Shown: positions 35,633-46,624 of the stretch, in pieces
Layout: every line of letters begins with the position of its first letter
Numbering within the stretch: position 1 is the first letter of the stretch
DNA from: Myxocyprinus asiaticus
Lineage: Eukaryota > Chordata > Actinopteri > Cypriniformes > Catostomidae
Assembly (NCBI RefSeq): GCF_019703515.2
Contig: NC_059368.1
Coordinates: 30,726,289 to 30,790,288, forward strand
Direction: 5' to 3'
Length of the DNA stretch: 64,000 nt
Notes under the pieces: generated by a model
What the model saw: the letters and a program-made list of their open reading frames with translations, nothing else
What the model was told of the DNA's origin: nothing
Database searches by the model: none
Program-made: the position numbers and the translations under genes

Positions 35633-35925
35633 GGTGGCCGTAAAAGAGGTGTTTCGGTGCCCAAGCAAAGACTGTCTCATTGGCTTATTGATGCATTTTG
35701 AGTGCTTATGAAGCGCACGGTTTACCTTTGCCTTCAGGTATTCAAGCCCATTCTATGAGAAGCATGGCATCCTCATGGGCTTTGGCTAGAGGTGCATCCT
35801 TGGAGGACATTTGTATGGTGGCAAGGTGGTCCTATCCACTTGCATTTTTTAGATTTTATAATCTGGATAAGGGTTTGACTCTGGTTTCCCAGGTTCTCTC
35901 TGTTGGAACAGGAGTAAATCCATAA
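35633..35925 (+). pseudogene. DIRS tyrosine recombinase C-terminal fragment (copy D)
   Basis: Reads GRKRGVSVPKQRLSHWLIDAF, then an in-frame TGA and a frameshift, then AYEAHGLPLPSGIQAHSMRS followed by MASSWALARGASLEDICMVA and FFRFYNLDKGLTLVS. The HSMR box (H-x-x-R) and the FYN tyrosine nucleophile are both still present, unlike copies B and C. Box I and all N-terminal parts are missing, so it cannot work. Confidence 0.82.
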
Positions 35926-36128
35926 TTTCTTTTATTCAGATGCTTTAGCTCACATGTGTGCCACTGTACGATGGCTGTGTGCAAAAGCAATTTATGGAGC
36001 CCGTGACGTAGCTCCCTATGGTAGCCATCATATTGGCATTATTGTGTATGGGCTGAGACTACGTGACACTCAGACGGTGTCCCATAGCGTACACTTAGGG
36101 AACCAAGGTTATGTATGTAACCAAGACG
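35633..36128 (+). mobile_element. DIRS copy D: divergent recombinase C-terminus plus right terminus
   Basis: A DIRS-type element of a different subfamily from copies A-C, preserved only as about 90 codons of recombinase plus a short terminus. The terminus ends AGGGAACCAAGGTTATGTATGTAACCAAGACG, which has the same plan as the other copies (GGGAAC, then a GGTTA...TAACC hairpin, then GACG) but a different sequence. It follows a LINE scrap without a gap. Confidence 0.75.
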
Positions 36129-36129
36129 A

Positions 36130-36435
36130 ATTGAACTGTCCTCTTTTAAGCCATTATTAACTTGGTGTTAATGAGTTCCAGCAATTGTTGGACAATAGTG
36201 CAGTGGTAGCATATGTGCTCTTGACATGTTAATGCCGAAAGTTTTTATGTGGGTGACACAGACCTGCAACAACCATTGTCCTTATCACATTTCTGCTCTC
36301 TTTTTTCTTTATTGCTGATCTCCCCCAAATAATTTCCTCTCCACCTTACACCGCACTATCCAATAAAGGGGCAAAAGCCCAACCCCCATTCCTCCACTGT
36401 CATATTGTACATTGTATATGTTTCCTGCCATAAAG
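36130..36435. other. Unassigned spacer between DIRS copy D and L2
   Basis: No coding homology. Some CCACCTTACACC-type simple sequence around 36330-36400. Confidence 0.4.
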
Positions 36436-37935
36436 GAAAATTAAAAACATATATGCCACTTGAAAGGGCAGTTTTCAATCAAATCTCTGCCTGTCTTTCA
36501 CAGAACAAGCTGCTGGATGACAATCAGTCAGGCTTCAAAAGTGGACACTCCACCAAGACTGCCCTGCTGTCTGTCACTGAGTCGCTGAGACAGGCGAAAG
36601 CTGAATCCAGATCATCTGTCCTGATTCTGCTGGACCTTTCTGCAGCCTTTGACACAGTCAACCATCAGATCTTACTCTCTACCCTCTCCTCACTGGGCAT
36701 CACAGGAACTGTGCTTGACTGGTTTAACTCCTATCTCTCAGGTAGGTCCTTCAAGGTAGCCTGGAGAGGTGAGGTATCCAAGCCACATCAGCTACTTACT
36801 GGGGTACCTCAGGGATCAGTGCTTGGGCCACTTCTCTTCTCTATATACACAACATCACTGGGACCAATCATTCAGGCACATGGTTTCTCTTACCACTGCT
36901 ATGCTGATGACATGCAACTCTACTTGTCTTTCCAGCCCAACGACACCACAGTGACTGCTCGAATTTCTGCCTGCCTGGCAGATATCTCGGCCTGGATGAA
37001 GGAGAATCACCTGCAACTCAACCCAGCCAAGACTGAACTCCTTGTCTTTCCAGCCAACCCTGCTGTTGAACACAACATCACTGTGCAGCTGGGTGCAACT
37101 ACAGTAATGCCTTCCAAATCGGTCAGAAATCTAGGGGTAACCATCGACAACAGACAAAATTTCACAGACCACATCTCAAAGACCGCAAGATCATGTAGAT
37201 TTACACTCTAAAATATCAGGAAGATAAGACCCTTCCTCTCTGAACATGCCACACAACTGCTTGTCCAGTCACTTGTCATAACTAGACTGGACTACTGTAA
37301 CGCTCTCATTGCAGGCCTCCCTGCATGTGCAATTATACCCCTGAAAATGATCCAGAATGCAGCAGCACGTCTGGTCTTTAATGAACCAAAGAGAGCGCAT
37401 GTTACACCACTCCTTGTCTCTCTCCACTGGCTACCGGTTGATGCACGTATCAAATTCAAGGCTCTGATGCTGGCATACAGAACAGTCACTGGGTCTGCTC
37501 CAGCATAACTAAAATCATTTATGCAGAGCTACACGCCCACTAAAAGTCTGCGGTCGGCTAAGGAACATCGCCTTGTTGTACCAACACAAAGAGGCACCAA
37601 AACACTTTCCCGGACTTTCAGCTTCATCATACCACGTTGGTGGAACGACCTTCCCAACTCCATCCGTGAAGCTGACTCACTCTCTGTCTTCAAAAAATGA
37701 CTAAAAACACATATTTTCCATGAGCACTTAACCAGTCATAAAAAAATTAAAATAATTCCTTTTGCACTTTATTCTGTTTTGAATACTATTCTGATGCTAT
37801 TGAAACTTTGTAATATGGCACTTTTCATACCACTGTCTCCTTAAGATGATTCGCTTATGTTTTCCTCTTTTGTAAGTCACTTTGGATAAAAGCATCTGCC
37901 AAATGAATAAATGTAAATGTAAATGTAAATATAAA
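36436..37935 (+). mobile_element. 5'-truncated L2-type LINE with complete 3' end
   Basis: Starts inside the RT domain and runs to the diagnostic L2 3' end (AGTCACTTTGGATAAAAGCA, TCTGCC, then repeats of ATGTAA). RT is followed by the post-RT region (LDYCNALIAGLP, AARLVFNEPKRAHVTPLL, LHWLPVDARI) typical of fish L2/CR1-like elements. Missing 5' sequence fits target-primed truncation. The tail explains the tiny insertion at 61106-61135. Confidence 0.92.
36450..37702 (+). pseudogene. L2 reverse transcriptase, N-truncated, with internal stops
   Basis: RNA-dependent DNA polymerase of an L2 LINE. RT blocks appear in order: DNQSGFKSGHSTKTALL, then ILLDLSAAFDTVNHQILLS (motif A with its aspartate), GVPQGSVLGPLLFSIY (motif B), CYADDMQLYLSF (motif C, catalytic DD intact), NPAKTELLVFP, and NLGVTIDNRQNFTDHI. 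A TAA at 37209-37211 stands where a tyrosine codon is expected (FTL*NIRKIRPFLSEHA). The same frame then continues to LHWLPVDARIKFKALMLAYR, with a second TAA near 37505 and another stop near 37698. The endonuclease domain is absent. The catalytic RT core looks intact, so decay may be recent. Confidence 0.9.
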
Positions 37936-37939
37936 ACAA

Positions 37940-38985
37940 TAAAATAAAATAACAGGCTGTACCATTTTAAGGTGGTCAAGGTTTTTTGGAACATGGTAGC
38001 TGGTTTATTACTACTCCAAGGTGGTTTAACTGCCCTAACCATGTTGGCCCAGGATAGTCTACTAGGTCAAACTCAGGCTCACCATCTGGTAGTCCATCTA
38101 AACTGGCTTGGACCAGGTAATGATCATGCATTACCAGCTTTGACCACTTAGAAAGCAAGGTTGCTTTTAGATGTATTTTTCAGAAGGATTAATACAGAAT
38201 GGTTCTTAGACAAAGCAGCTCTTTGGAAAGTTTGTGTATGTGAGTGCACTGTTGTAATATTTGTGTCAGTAATGTGTGAAAAGCCTCCTTCTACCTCTGA
38301 GTACAGTTTAGATAAAGTGTGAAAATCTGACCAGCAAATGTGGGCTGAGAATAAACATCACATCTTGCACATCTCTTTTTCTTCTTTTTGCTTCTAACTA
38401 TTTGTGCTACTTCAAAACCCAGCTCTGCAACCTTTTGATGGGGCAAGAAACAAGCTATTGCAACTATGTGTTTGCACTTGACTGTCTTTCCTTGGGAGAT
38501 CTGGTTGAATAATTGAGTGACATAGTCAGAGATGACAAGTGAAAGTAAGAAGGAAGGGGAGAGTGAGAGAAGGAAGAGTGGAGACAATATAACTTGGATC
38601 ACAGAGACCTGTTGATAACTGCTTGTTTGCTTTCAAGTCCTGTTTTCAGTGAGGTTGTCAGGACATCAGGTACAATTATAGCTCCATTCTGTTGTAATCT
38701 ATTTGTTTATCATGTTGATAGCTTAATGTGATTTAGCCAAGAAGGACATGTTCCTGAATGAACATCACTGTTGGTCCTGGAAAAACATTTGGATTATCCA
38801 AATTTAGGGTTAGCTTTAACAACTTTATCAACCTATAATTAAACTCTTTCAAAACTGCTTTCAGAGTTCATATTATGGTAATGATTTGGCTAAATTACTA
38901 AGCTGTGTATCTGAATCAGTAGATTTTTAGGTTTTTAGGATTGTATGTTTCAGTTTGAGGTATTGGAATTAGTAATGATTAGGAA
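37940..38985. other. Unassigned DNA
   Basis: A short GGTGGTTTAACTGCCCTAAC/TACTAGGTCAAACTCAGG block near 37970-38160 with repeated GGTAGT/ACCAGC words looks like an old repeat. No coding homology. Confidence 0.4.
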
Positions 38986-38989
38986 TTTA

Positions 38990-39165
38990 AGGTTGAGGTT
39001 AACGGTTGGGGTAAAAGGTAAAGGTTGGGTTTAGGATCTAGGGTTGTAAGTTAGTGGCTGAGGTTTAGACTAGGGGTTAGGGTAGATTAGGTGCTGAGGA
39101 TAAAGTTAGGGGTTGGGGTTAATATTGTGGTGGTTTAGGGGCTGGGATTAGGACTAAAGGTTAGG
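38990..39165. repeat. Degenerate GGTTAGGG-rich minisatellite (complement of 35.3-35.5 kb)
   Basis: Units such as AGGGGTTAGGGTAGATTAGG and TGCTGAGGATAAAGTTAGGG are reverse complements of units at 35372-35515. The two arrays sit in opposite orientation on either side of the L2. Confidence 0.55.
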
Positions 39166-39384
39166 CATACCTGAGGCCTCAGACGGGCCAAACACAATGA
39201 TCTCAGTCTTACTCTCATTAAGATGTAAGAAATTTGATGACAACCAAGATTTTAAACCTGACAGACAAGCTAAGTAGATTTTAACATCTTGAAAAGAATA
39301 TTTAGTTTATGGCAATTATTTTCAATGATGTCAGAAAAGTACTTAGACTTGGCTGCTTTTACAGCTCTCTGAAATTGAGGCATC

Positions 39385-40440
39385 CCTTAATATTTCATAA
39401 GACACCTGAAGCTTATATTTTTTCCATTTTCTTCAGCTCTTCTGCAGGCATGCCATAGAGCAATTGTGGTGTCATTTAGCCAGGGCTCAGTTTTAGGTTT
39501 AGGATGTTTAGCCTTCAGAGGCACAACAGAATATAGAACGTCAATGAAACAAGAATTTAGCCTGTTTAGATGCTCTTCTGCACTCAGATCATGAAAAGAG
39601 TATTCCAGAGATTGAGAAACCTCCTTAAATGCTGCTGAAAAGTCATCACTAGTAGTAGATCTTATCATGCGAGACCAATGAAGAGGTGTATGAGTGTTGA
39701 CAATCTGATGCGAAAGTGAAACAGTAAACATTATTGGCATATGATCAGAAAAAGCATTATCACAGATTTCAACATCACAGACAGACAAGCCATGCACCAA
39801 AACAAGATCAAGTGTGTGTCCTTGTATATGAGTGGGGCCTTTCATCGTTGAACAAGGTCAAAAGAGTCAACAAGACTAATAAATTCTTTAGCCAGTGAAT
39901 TTGATTGTATTTGACAGCAAACATGTATGTTAAAGTCCCCAAGAATTTAGAATCTATCACACTTTGGTATGATATCCCCTAAAAAGTCAGAAAACTCATT
40001 AATAAAGTCTCTGTTTTGTTTTGGTGGTCGATACACCACTGTGATCATCAATGGGTTTCTCAATTCCAGTTTTAACAATTACAATTCAAAACTAGAATAT
40101 GTATCAGTCATTAAAATTCTGCAACAGAAACTATTTTTAAAGATGGATACCAGTCCTCCCCCTCGACCAAAAGTTTGGGGTGAGTTAAAAAAAAAACATG
40201 CAGTCAGAAGGTACAAGATCAGAAAAAGGGGTTAAATCCCCAGAGGTTAACCAATTTTCTGTTACAAACATAAAATGCAGGCCACGAGAGGTGAGAAAGT
40301 CATTTAGAAAAAACTTTTTATTTACCACTGATCTAGCGTTTATCAGAGCCATTCTGATCCACAGTGAGTCGTTAGTCTGCGGTGATGCAAGATGCAGTGG
40401 TCATAGGTTTCGTAGATTTACTCCACCTCAGCGGAGACAG
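39385..40440 (-). pseudogene. LINE endonuclease domain fragment, broken
   Basis: Minus strand, in shifting phases: RMALINARSVVNKKFFLNDF, RGGGLVSIFKN, then VYRPPKQNRDFINEFSDFLG, ILGDFNIHVC (the GDFN-H catalytic/structural motif of APE-type LINE endonucleases, about 39920-39955), then GPTHIQGHTLDLVLVHGL and a SDHMPIMF box (the SDH motif near 39735). It continues with ECHLNRLN-type linker sequence to FRCLMKY at 39387. Several frameshifts and stops. The RT expected downstream (below 39385) is absent, so only the endonuclease part survives, an unusual piece because LINE copies normally keep the 3' end. Confidence 0.8.
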
Positions 40441-40449
40441 GGCGACTGA

Positions 40450-40797
40450 CACAGAGAGAGACCAATTAAAGAGTTTGGAATGATGGTTGAGATCCATTGA
40501 TATGATACTTCAAGAGAATACCATGAGGCAAAACGGACACAGTTTATTCCATTTACAGTGAAGCCCAGGTATGGGTGAAACACACGTTGAGACTTCAAGC
40601 GAAACTTGATTGCGACAGCTATGCCACTCTACTTCCCTCATCTTCTGCGATGCTTACTCCCAGGTAGGGAGCATGGCTGCTGGCATGAACAAGCAGGAAT
40701 AGATGCCAGAAAAGGAGGGGCGTCAGAGTAAGGTCCTCTCTGATCTTGTTTGAGCAGCTCATCAGTAATAGATTGAAAACTGAGAAGAGTTTGACGA
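40450..40797. other. Probable LINE 5' region, unassigned
   Basis: Lies upstream, in minus orientation, of the endonuclease fragment and just before the DIRS RT fragment. No homology recognised. Confidence 0.35.
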
Positions 40798-41660
40798 TCA
40801 TACACCTATATAGTTGACACATTCTGAATTAAAAGAATTATGAAGTACATCAAAACAAACAAATAGGGACCGGACCCAGACGGCAAGCCTCACACACACC
40901 GGCGCAATCTTTTCCATGGCAACAGAGCCTGGTAGCACCCACACGTCACTCTGAAGGGATGAAGCGCATGCCTCAGTGGTTGAAATCCCTTTGTGGAGTT
41001 CATCCAGCACTGAAAAAGGTCTTGCACACAACAAGCCCAGGGGAATGTCAGCAGATGCCACGATCATGAGTCCCAAAAGCCTGTGAAATTTTCTCGTTGG
41101 AGGAACACGTCCCACTCTGAACATCTCTAGATACTGGCATAATGACAGAATGCAAGCTGGAGACAGGCATGCCTGCATCACCCGTGAGTCTAGCTCCATG
41201 CCTAAAAACATAGTCTATTGCCTTGGCATCAAGACATTCTTATCTAGGTTCACTCAAAACCCTAGATTTTTTGCTCAAATGGCTAAGAGCAACATCTCGG
41301 TATTGGGCAGCCAGACTCTCAGAGTGAGCTAACACCAACCAATCATAGAGATAACACAAAATGTGGACACCTTGAAGCCTCAAGGGCATCAGAGCTGCAT
41401 CCATGCATTCTGTGAAAGTCCGTAGTACCACTCTTGTGGTGCTGGGTCTAGCTTTTATAGCGCAGGGACGAGTTTGGTATGAACTGCACCACAGAATGTT
41501 AGAATTAAGCCTTGTGAAATTATTTGTTTCTGCATCAACATTCTGAATTGACATTTATTAGAGTGAAATTCAAACATCTCAAATCCAGAATGGGACGCAA
41601 GCTGCCGTGATATAACCATGCTCTATCGTTCATTTTGAAACATTTTGCAACTGCTGTCAA
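40798..41660 (-). pseudogene. DIRS reverse transcriptase fragment, minus strand
   Basis: Minus-strand pieces in order: SLRPILDLRCLNFTLI (RT fingers, about 41600-41550), MDAALMPLRLQGVHILCYLY then DWLVLAHSESLAAQYRD (palm motif C, about 41405-41290), and MELDSRVMQACLSPA with KFHRLLGLMIVASADIPLGL (thumb/connection region, about 41211-41010). The catalytic YLDDW box reads YLYDW, so one of the two metal-binding aspartates is lost. Several frameshifts separate the pieces. RNase H and recombinase do not follow at its downstream end. It abuts, head to head, the plus-strand DIRS copy B. Confidence 0.8.
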
Positions 41661-41726
41661 GCCGCCAGACGGGCAGACAGAGGAATTAATGCATGGCTCT
41701 CTCCTGTAGCACAAGATGTAACCACT

Positions 41727-42290
41727 ATGGCGCTCTTGGCATACTTTTGGCAACTGTTCTACAATCAGCTGATCCAGGGCAAGCACGTGTTGGTCCGGAC
41801 GGACAACACGGCGATGGTAGCGTACATCAACCATCAAGGCGGTCTACACTCCTGTTGCATGTCACAATTCGCTCGCCATCTCCTCCTCTGGAGTCAGCAG
41901 TGCCTCAAGTCGCTGCGAGCCACTCACATCCCCAGCGACCTCAACACCGTGGCGGATGCGCTGTCATGACAGGCTATGCTCAGAGGGAGTGGAGACTCCA
42001 CCCCCAGGTGGTCCAGCTGATTTGGAGTCGATTCGGTCGAGCACAGGTAGACCTGTTTGCTTCCTGGGAATCCTATCACTGCCCGCTTTGGTATGCCCTG
42101 ACCAAGGCACCCCTCAGTATAGATGCGCTGGCACACAGCTGGCCCCCAGGATTACACAAATATGGTTTCCCCCAGTTAGCCTACTTACACAGACCCTGTG
42201 CAAGGTCAGGGAGGACGTGAAGCAGGTCATCATAGTAGCACCCTACTAGCCCACCCAGATGTGGTTCTTGGACCCCAGCGAATTCCCCTG
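41727..42290 (+). pseudogene. DIRS RNase H and downstream pol region, broken
   Basis: MALLAYFWQLFYNQLIQGKH then VLVRTDNTAMVAYINHQGG and LRATHIPSDLNTVADALS match the DIRS RNase H domain (VRTDN holds a catalytic aspartate, DLN-ADALS the last). A TGA stands at 41967-41969 where a DIRS copy normally has arginine, followed within about 15 bases by a frameshift. The next frame reads EWRLHPQVVQLIWSRFGRAQ, VDLFASWESYHCPLW, LSIDALAHSWPPGLHKYGFP, then another shift to LLTQTLCKVREDVKQVIIVA. This domain degrades the RNA strand during reverse transcription. Inactive. Confidence 0.85.
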
Positions 42291-42309
42291 AGGAAGGACC
42301 TTCTTCTCA

Positions 42310-43364
42310 GTGACGGGGCACCATCTGGCACCTGTGACCAGACCTCTGGAATCTCCACATCTGGCCCTTGGACGGGATGCACCTGCAGTGGTAGACACGA
42401 TCACTCAGGCTAGGGATCCCTCTACGAGGCGCCTGTATGCCTTGAAGTGGCGTCTGTTCGCTAAGTGGTGTTCTTCCCGATGCGAAGACCCCCAGAGATG
42501 TGCAGTCAGATCGGTGCTTTCCTTCCTGCAGGAGAGGCTGGAGAGGCGGCTGTCCCACTTCACCTTAAAGGTGTATGTGGCCGCCATTTTGGCACATCAC
42601 AATGCAGTGGATGGTAAGTATTTGGGGAAGCATGACTTGATCATCAGGTTCCTGAGAGGCGCTAGGAGGCTGAATCCCTCCAGACTGCACCTCATCCCCT
42701 CGTGGGACCTCTCTGTAGTCCTTCGGGGTCTACGGGGAACTCCCTTTTGAGTCAGTTGAGCTTAAGGTGCTCTCTGTGAAGACTGCCCTCCTGACTGCGC
42801 TCACTTCCATCAAGAGGGTAGGGGACCTGCAGGCGTTCTCTGTCAGCAAATCATGCCTGGAGTTTGGTCCGGGTTACTCTCACGTGATCCTGAGACCCCG
42901 ACCAGGCTATGTGCCCAAGGTTCCCACGACCCCTTTTAGGGATCAGGTGGTGAACCTGCAAGCGCTGCCCCAGGAGGAGGCAGACCCAACCTCGGCATTG
43001 CTGTGTCCAGTGCGTGCTTTACGCATCTATTTGGATCACAAGCAGAGCTTTAGAAGCTCCAGAGTAGCTATTTGTCTGCTTTGGTGGACAGCGGAAAGGA
43101 AGCGCTGTCTCCAAACAGAGGATCACCCACTAGGTCGTTGACACCATCGTGATGGCATATCACATTCAGGACGTGCCGCCCCACATGGGGTTACGAGCCC
43201 ACTCTACTACGAGTGTAGCGGTCTTCTGGGCCCTGACCAGTGGCGCCTCTTTGGCAGACATCTGCAGAGCAGTGGGCTGGGCAACACCCAACACCTTTGC
43301 AAGGTTCTACAATCACCGGGTTGAGCCGGTTTCATCCCGTGTATTGTCAGGTACGAGCAGGTAA
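42310..43364 (+). pseudogene. DIRS tyrosine recombinase, complete length but disrupted (copy B)
   Basis: Near full-length integrase: linker PLESPHLALGRDAPAVVDTI, N-terminal domain RRLYALKWRLFAKWCSSR and SVLSFLQERLERRLS, central RFLRGARRLNPSR, and catalytic box I TSIKRVGDLQAF. Breaks: a frameshift near 42745 (start of FEPL-type region), another around 43075-43145, and within box II HSTT replaces the family's HSTR, so the second catalytic arginine is gone. The tyrosine region NTFARFYN is intact. The stop at 43364 fits the end in copies A and C. It is the longest recombinase reading here and the best template for comparison. Confidence 0.9.
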
Positions 43365-44153
43365 GTTCCGGGACAGCTGGCTTTGTGTACCACTTGCGCA
43401 TAGCGCCTTTCCCCTCCCTTGAGGTGAAGACGTGTGCTTTTGACTCCCAGTCATGTTCACAATCTGTGATCCCTGGATGACGTTTTTGTGGAGAAACTCA
43501 CTGCCGGACCAGTACGTGTGCTAATTAGGCCCTGAGTTAGGTGCTCCACATGTGCTGGTTCCCCATAGGTGACCCCATGTGATATCTTCCGCTAAATCGT
43601 TTCCCTGTTGGTAAACTGCATCTTCCTTGGGCAGAGGCCCCTCTGCCCCCAGTCACCATGTTTGTAGAAATTCCTCCACCCTCGAGTAGGACCTACAATG
43701 CAACTTCTCCACATGATATACTTCCGACAAGACTCGGTAAGACCATGTGACGTATTTCCACTCAAAATACCCCCCCCCCTCTGTGCGGGGTGTGGTCTCT
43801 GCAGTGTCTTCCCCTTGGGAGTGACACCCCCCCGACGTTGACATTTATGACCCCCAGTCGGTTAACAAATTCCACTCTTTTTGGGGAGAAAAAAGAGGAA
43901 AAGAGGCCACGGCTGGGCTAGCCTGTCCCTATTTGTTGGGCAGTCGACTTGTTCCCTAAGGACCGTTCAACGCTCATAAGAGCGTTGGGGGAGGTTACGT
44001 GAAGGCCTGGTGCGCTGGCTACGAGGCACACAGCGGTCTGCCCATCTCGCACCGCCAGTCCACGTAACACAGTTCAGCTAGTTGTGCCGTTTTGTATAGG
44101 GACCCCTAGTGTCTCTACATCGACACAACGTTGAGTGAGTGACAGATAGGGAA

Positions 44154-44210
44154 CATCCTGGTTACTTTCGTAACCTCTGTTCCCTGATGGAGGGAACGAG
44201 ACGTTGTGTC
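44154..44210. repeat. DIRS copy B inner arm of terminal inverted pair
   Basis: Pairs with 44427-44483 with three mismatches in 57. Confidence 0.93.
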
Positions 44211-44305
44211 CCTCTTGCCACAACGCTGAACTACCCGCTGAAATGGCCGGGACCTTGTCTCGGCTCCTCAGCACAAAACCTGAATGAGTGGTTGCATACC
44301 AGCTC

Positions 44306-44313
44306 CTTTTATA
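44306..44313 (-). promoter_or_regulatory. TATA box in DIRS right terminus (copy B)
   Basis: TATAAAAG on the minus strand, at the same place as in copies A and C. Confidence 0.5.
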
Positions 44314-44426
44314 CCCGTATGTCCGGGGGAGTGGCATGCAAATTCCACTCGCCAATTCCCATTGGCCTTTTTTCAAAATTAGAGGTGTTTGTGGCTCCCA
44401 AGAGTGACCCCTAGTGTCACTACATC

Positions 44427-44483
44427 AACACAATGTCTCGTTCCCTCCATCAGGGAACGGAGGTTACGAAAGTAACCAGGATG
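44427..44483. repeat. DIRS copy B outer arm of terminal inverted pair
   Basis: Ends AAAGTAACCAGGATG at the element edge. Both arms of B share ACTTTCGTAACC, where both arms of A have ACTTGTGTAACC. Confidence 0.93.
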
Positions 44484-44489
44484 GTTTTT

Positions 44490-46620
44490 AGGTAGGCATG
44501 CTGCCTAACTTTTGTAACAGCCTTTGCATTGAAAGTGTACTTATGATGCTTTAAAATGCTGTCAAGGTAGGCAGTTCACTAGACTTTAGATCAAAGCTTA
44601 CAGTATGTCTCATGGTTAAACTAGCCTTCTTATTTCAAGCATAAATGACACACAATATGTGGAATGTAAATAAAACTGAAGCCTACAGCAGCTTACAGCA
44701 TGGCAAAGTGGCTCATTCTGGATAAATCCTCCAGAGGAATGAACAGGGTGATGTGACCCAATGCAAATACCCAGATGACAAATAGGAAGTCAACATGATG
44801 TCACTGCCAATCACAAAACTGCAGATGATCTGCATTTACATTTAAAAGAGCCTCGATTAATCATGCGCCAACACCAATATGCTCTATCAGGAGGTAATCA
44901 GATGTTGCCTGTTCATTCTTTCGCTCCTTGCTGTACAGATCAAATCAGAGCAGTCTCATCACTGAACACGAGAGAGATGGAGTTTACAGAAGACTGGTGC
45001 ATCAGAGTCCTCATGAGAGCAGAAGTTGAAAGCATTTGCTTCCCTAACTGAGAGTGAAGTGAATTCAAAGGAGTACACAGAGGTTATTTTTGAGATTGTC
45101 ATTAGCACCTCTGCTTAGTACAGCCAGGTGTCCAATAAAGCTAAGTGAACTACTGATATTATCATTAATGGAAACTTAAATGAAAACTACATGATTTGTA
45201 CATGAAAGCTAAATTTAGTACAAACTGAATTTAATGAAAAACTAAATTGAAACTACATAAAAAAAAAAAAAAAAATAAAAAAAAATAGATAAATAAAAAA
45301 ACCTGAAACTAATAGTTGTTGATTTTTTTTTAACTAACAGTAAAAAAATAAAATAATATAATAATAATTAATTAATTAAATAAAACTGAAAGGAAAAACT
45401 TAAAACAAATAGATATAAAATCTAAATTTAAATTTAAAATCTACAATTACCCTGCAGTAAATTTTAGTTGCATTAAGTGCTATAAGGTGTTTGGCATCGG
45501 TCACCAAACCGGTCTCATGACAAGTTATAATAAATGAAATAGTAATAATAGGAGTAATAATACGAGATGGCAAAATATTAAGGAATTGCATTTTTACTCC
45601 TACAGAGAAAATAAACGAACCAACTAGCAATGTTATTTGGATTTAGCCCATACCCCAGCCCTAACTCTCACTCTAACCCTAACCTAACCTAAGTATAACC
45701 CATAACCCAAAATAACATTAAAGTCTAACCTCTTACCCAAACTCTAAACCTAACCATGATTTTAATAGGAAAATAACTTTTGTGCATCAACGAGGGAAGC
45801 GTACTACAGATTATTGATATACATCAGTCATTTGTGTTGTGTAAATAAATAAATATATGGAATGAGTAACCAAATTTGTACCCTGACATTTCCATTCTTA
45901 AAATTCACAAAAAGTGTTGGATATGAGGCTAAAATTGGATCCCTGTGTTGTATCAATTTGAAATTCTCTTTGTTAATTGGTTGGACTCTATGAGAATGAA
46001 AGTTACACCTTTTCGTAAGAGCCAAATTGTACAAAATCTTATGACTTCACCATCTCGTATGAATTATTATGAGTTGTCACAGGACTATACTGGGTCACCC
46101 TTTCACATGGCTGCCTGAGAGTAACAGAGAGAGACAGAAATCAAGAGAAAAAGAGAGAACTTTGAAGTCTAGCTTTCTAATTAATTTCACTATTTTATCT
46201 ATTACACAAATAAAAAATTAAAACAAATTGTACGGTGTGCAAAGCAGTGAAGTCCCGATTAATGGTTTGAAGTTGAGCCCACATTACTGAATTTTCCATA
46301 GTCAAGTGCCAAGGTAATGGTGTTATCATGGGGGGAGGGGCCTAGGGAGCATGTCAAATTTTTCTCATATTTCAATTGTGCATTCCAAGTAAAGTGTTTA
46401 AGCATAGCTATGCATAGCAAAGGATTATCTTTATTATTTTTAATAGATTCTCTATTTAGATGCATTTAACACTGGGACTTTGCCTAGGATAAAAATGTTT
46501 CATTAGCACATTTGTCATCAGCTATAAAGGTCTGTTCACAGACACTGACAGTCACAATTCACTTTCATTCTAAGGATAAAAGATGCAATAAAGAATGGTG
46601 ACTGAGGCTAACATTCTACC
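44490..46620. other. Unassigned DNA
   Basis: A-rich low complexity at 45255-45420 and a short CCTAACCCTAACC-like patch at 45650-45690. No coding homology. Confidence 0.4.
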
Positions 46621-46624
46621 TAAC

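Larger units (their letters stand above)
41690..44483 (+). mobile_element. DIRS1-type retrotransposon copy B (RNase H, recombinase, right terminus)
   Basis: Starts near the RNase H domain, without gag or RT, and extends through recombinase and about 1.1 kb of 3' non-coding DNA to the right terminus. The terminal inverted pair is 44154-44210 and 44427-44483, 54 of 57 bases matching. The coding order RNase H then recombinase is that of DIRS elements. It shares subfamily with copies A and C. Confidence 0.92.

Noticed and set aside
41693..42220. 175-codon plus-strand frame as an independent gene
   Set aside because: Its first part is an off-phase reading of DIRS RNase H (real phase 41727-41969) and its second part is the DIRS pol region after a frameshift.
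45640..45740. CCTAACCCTAACC stretch as an interstitial telomere
   Set aside because: Vertebrate telomeres are exact TTAGGG/CCCTAA arrays. These units vary in length and sequence, as in the minisatellites at 35.3 and 39.0 kb.
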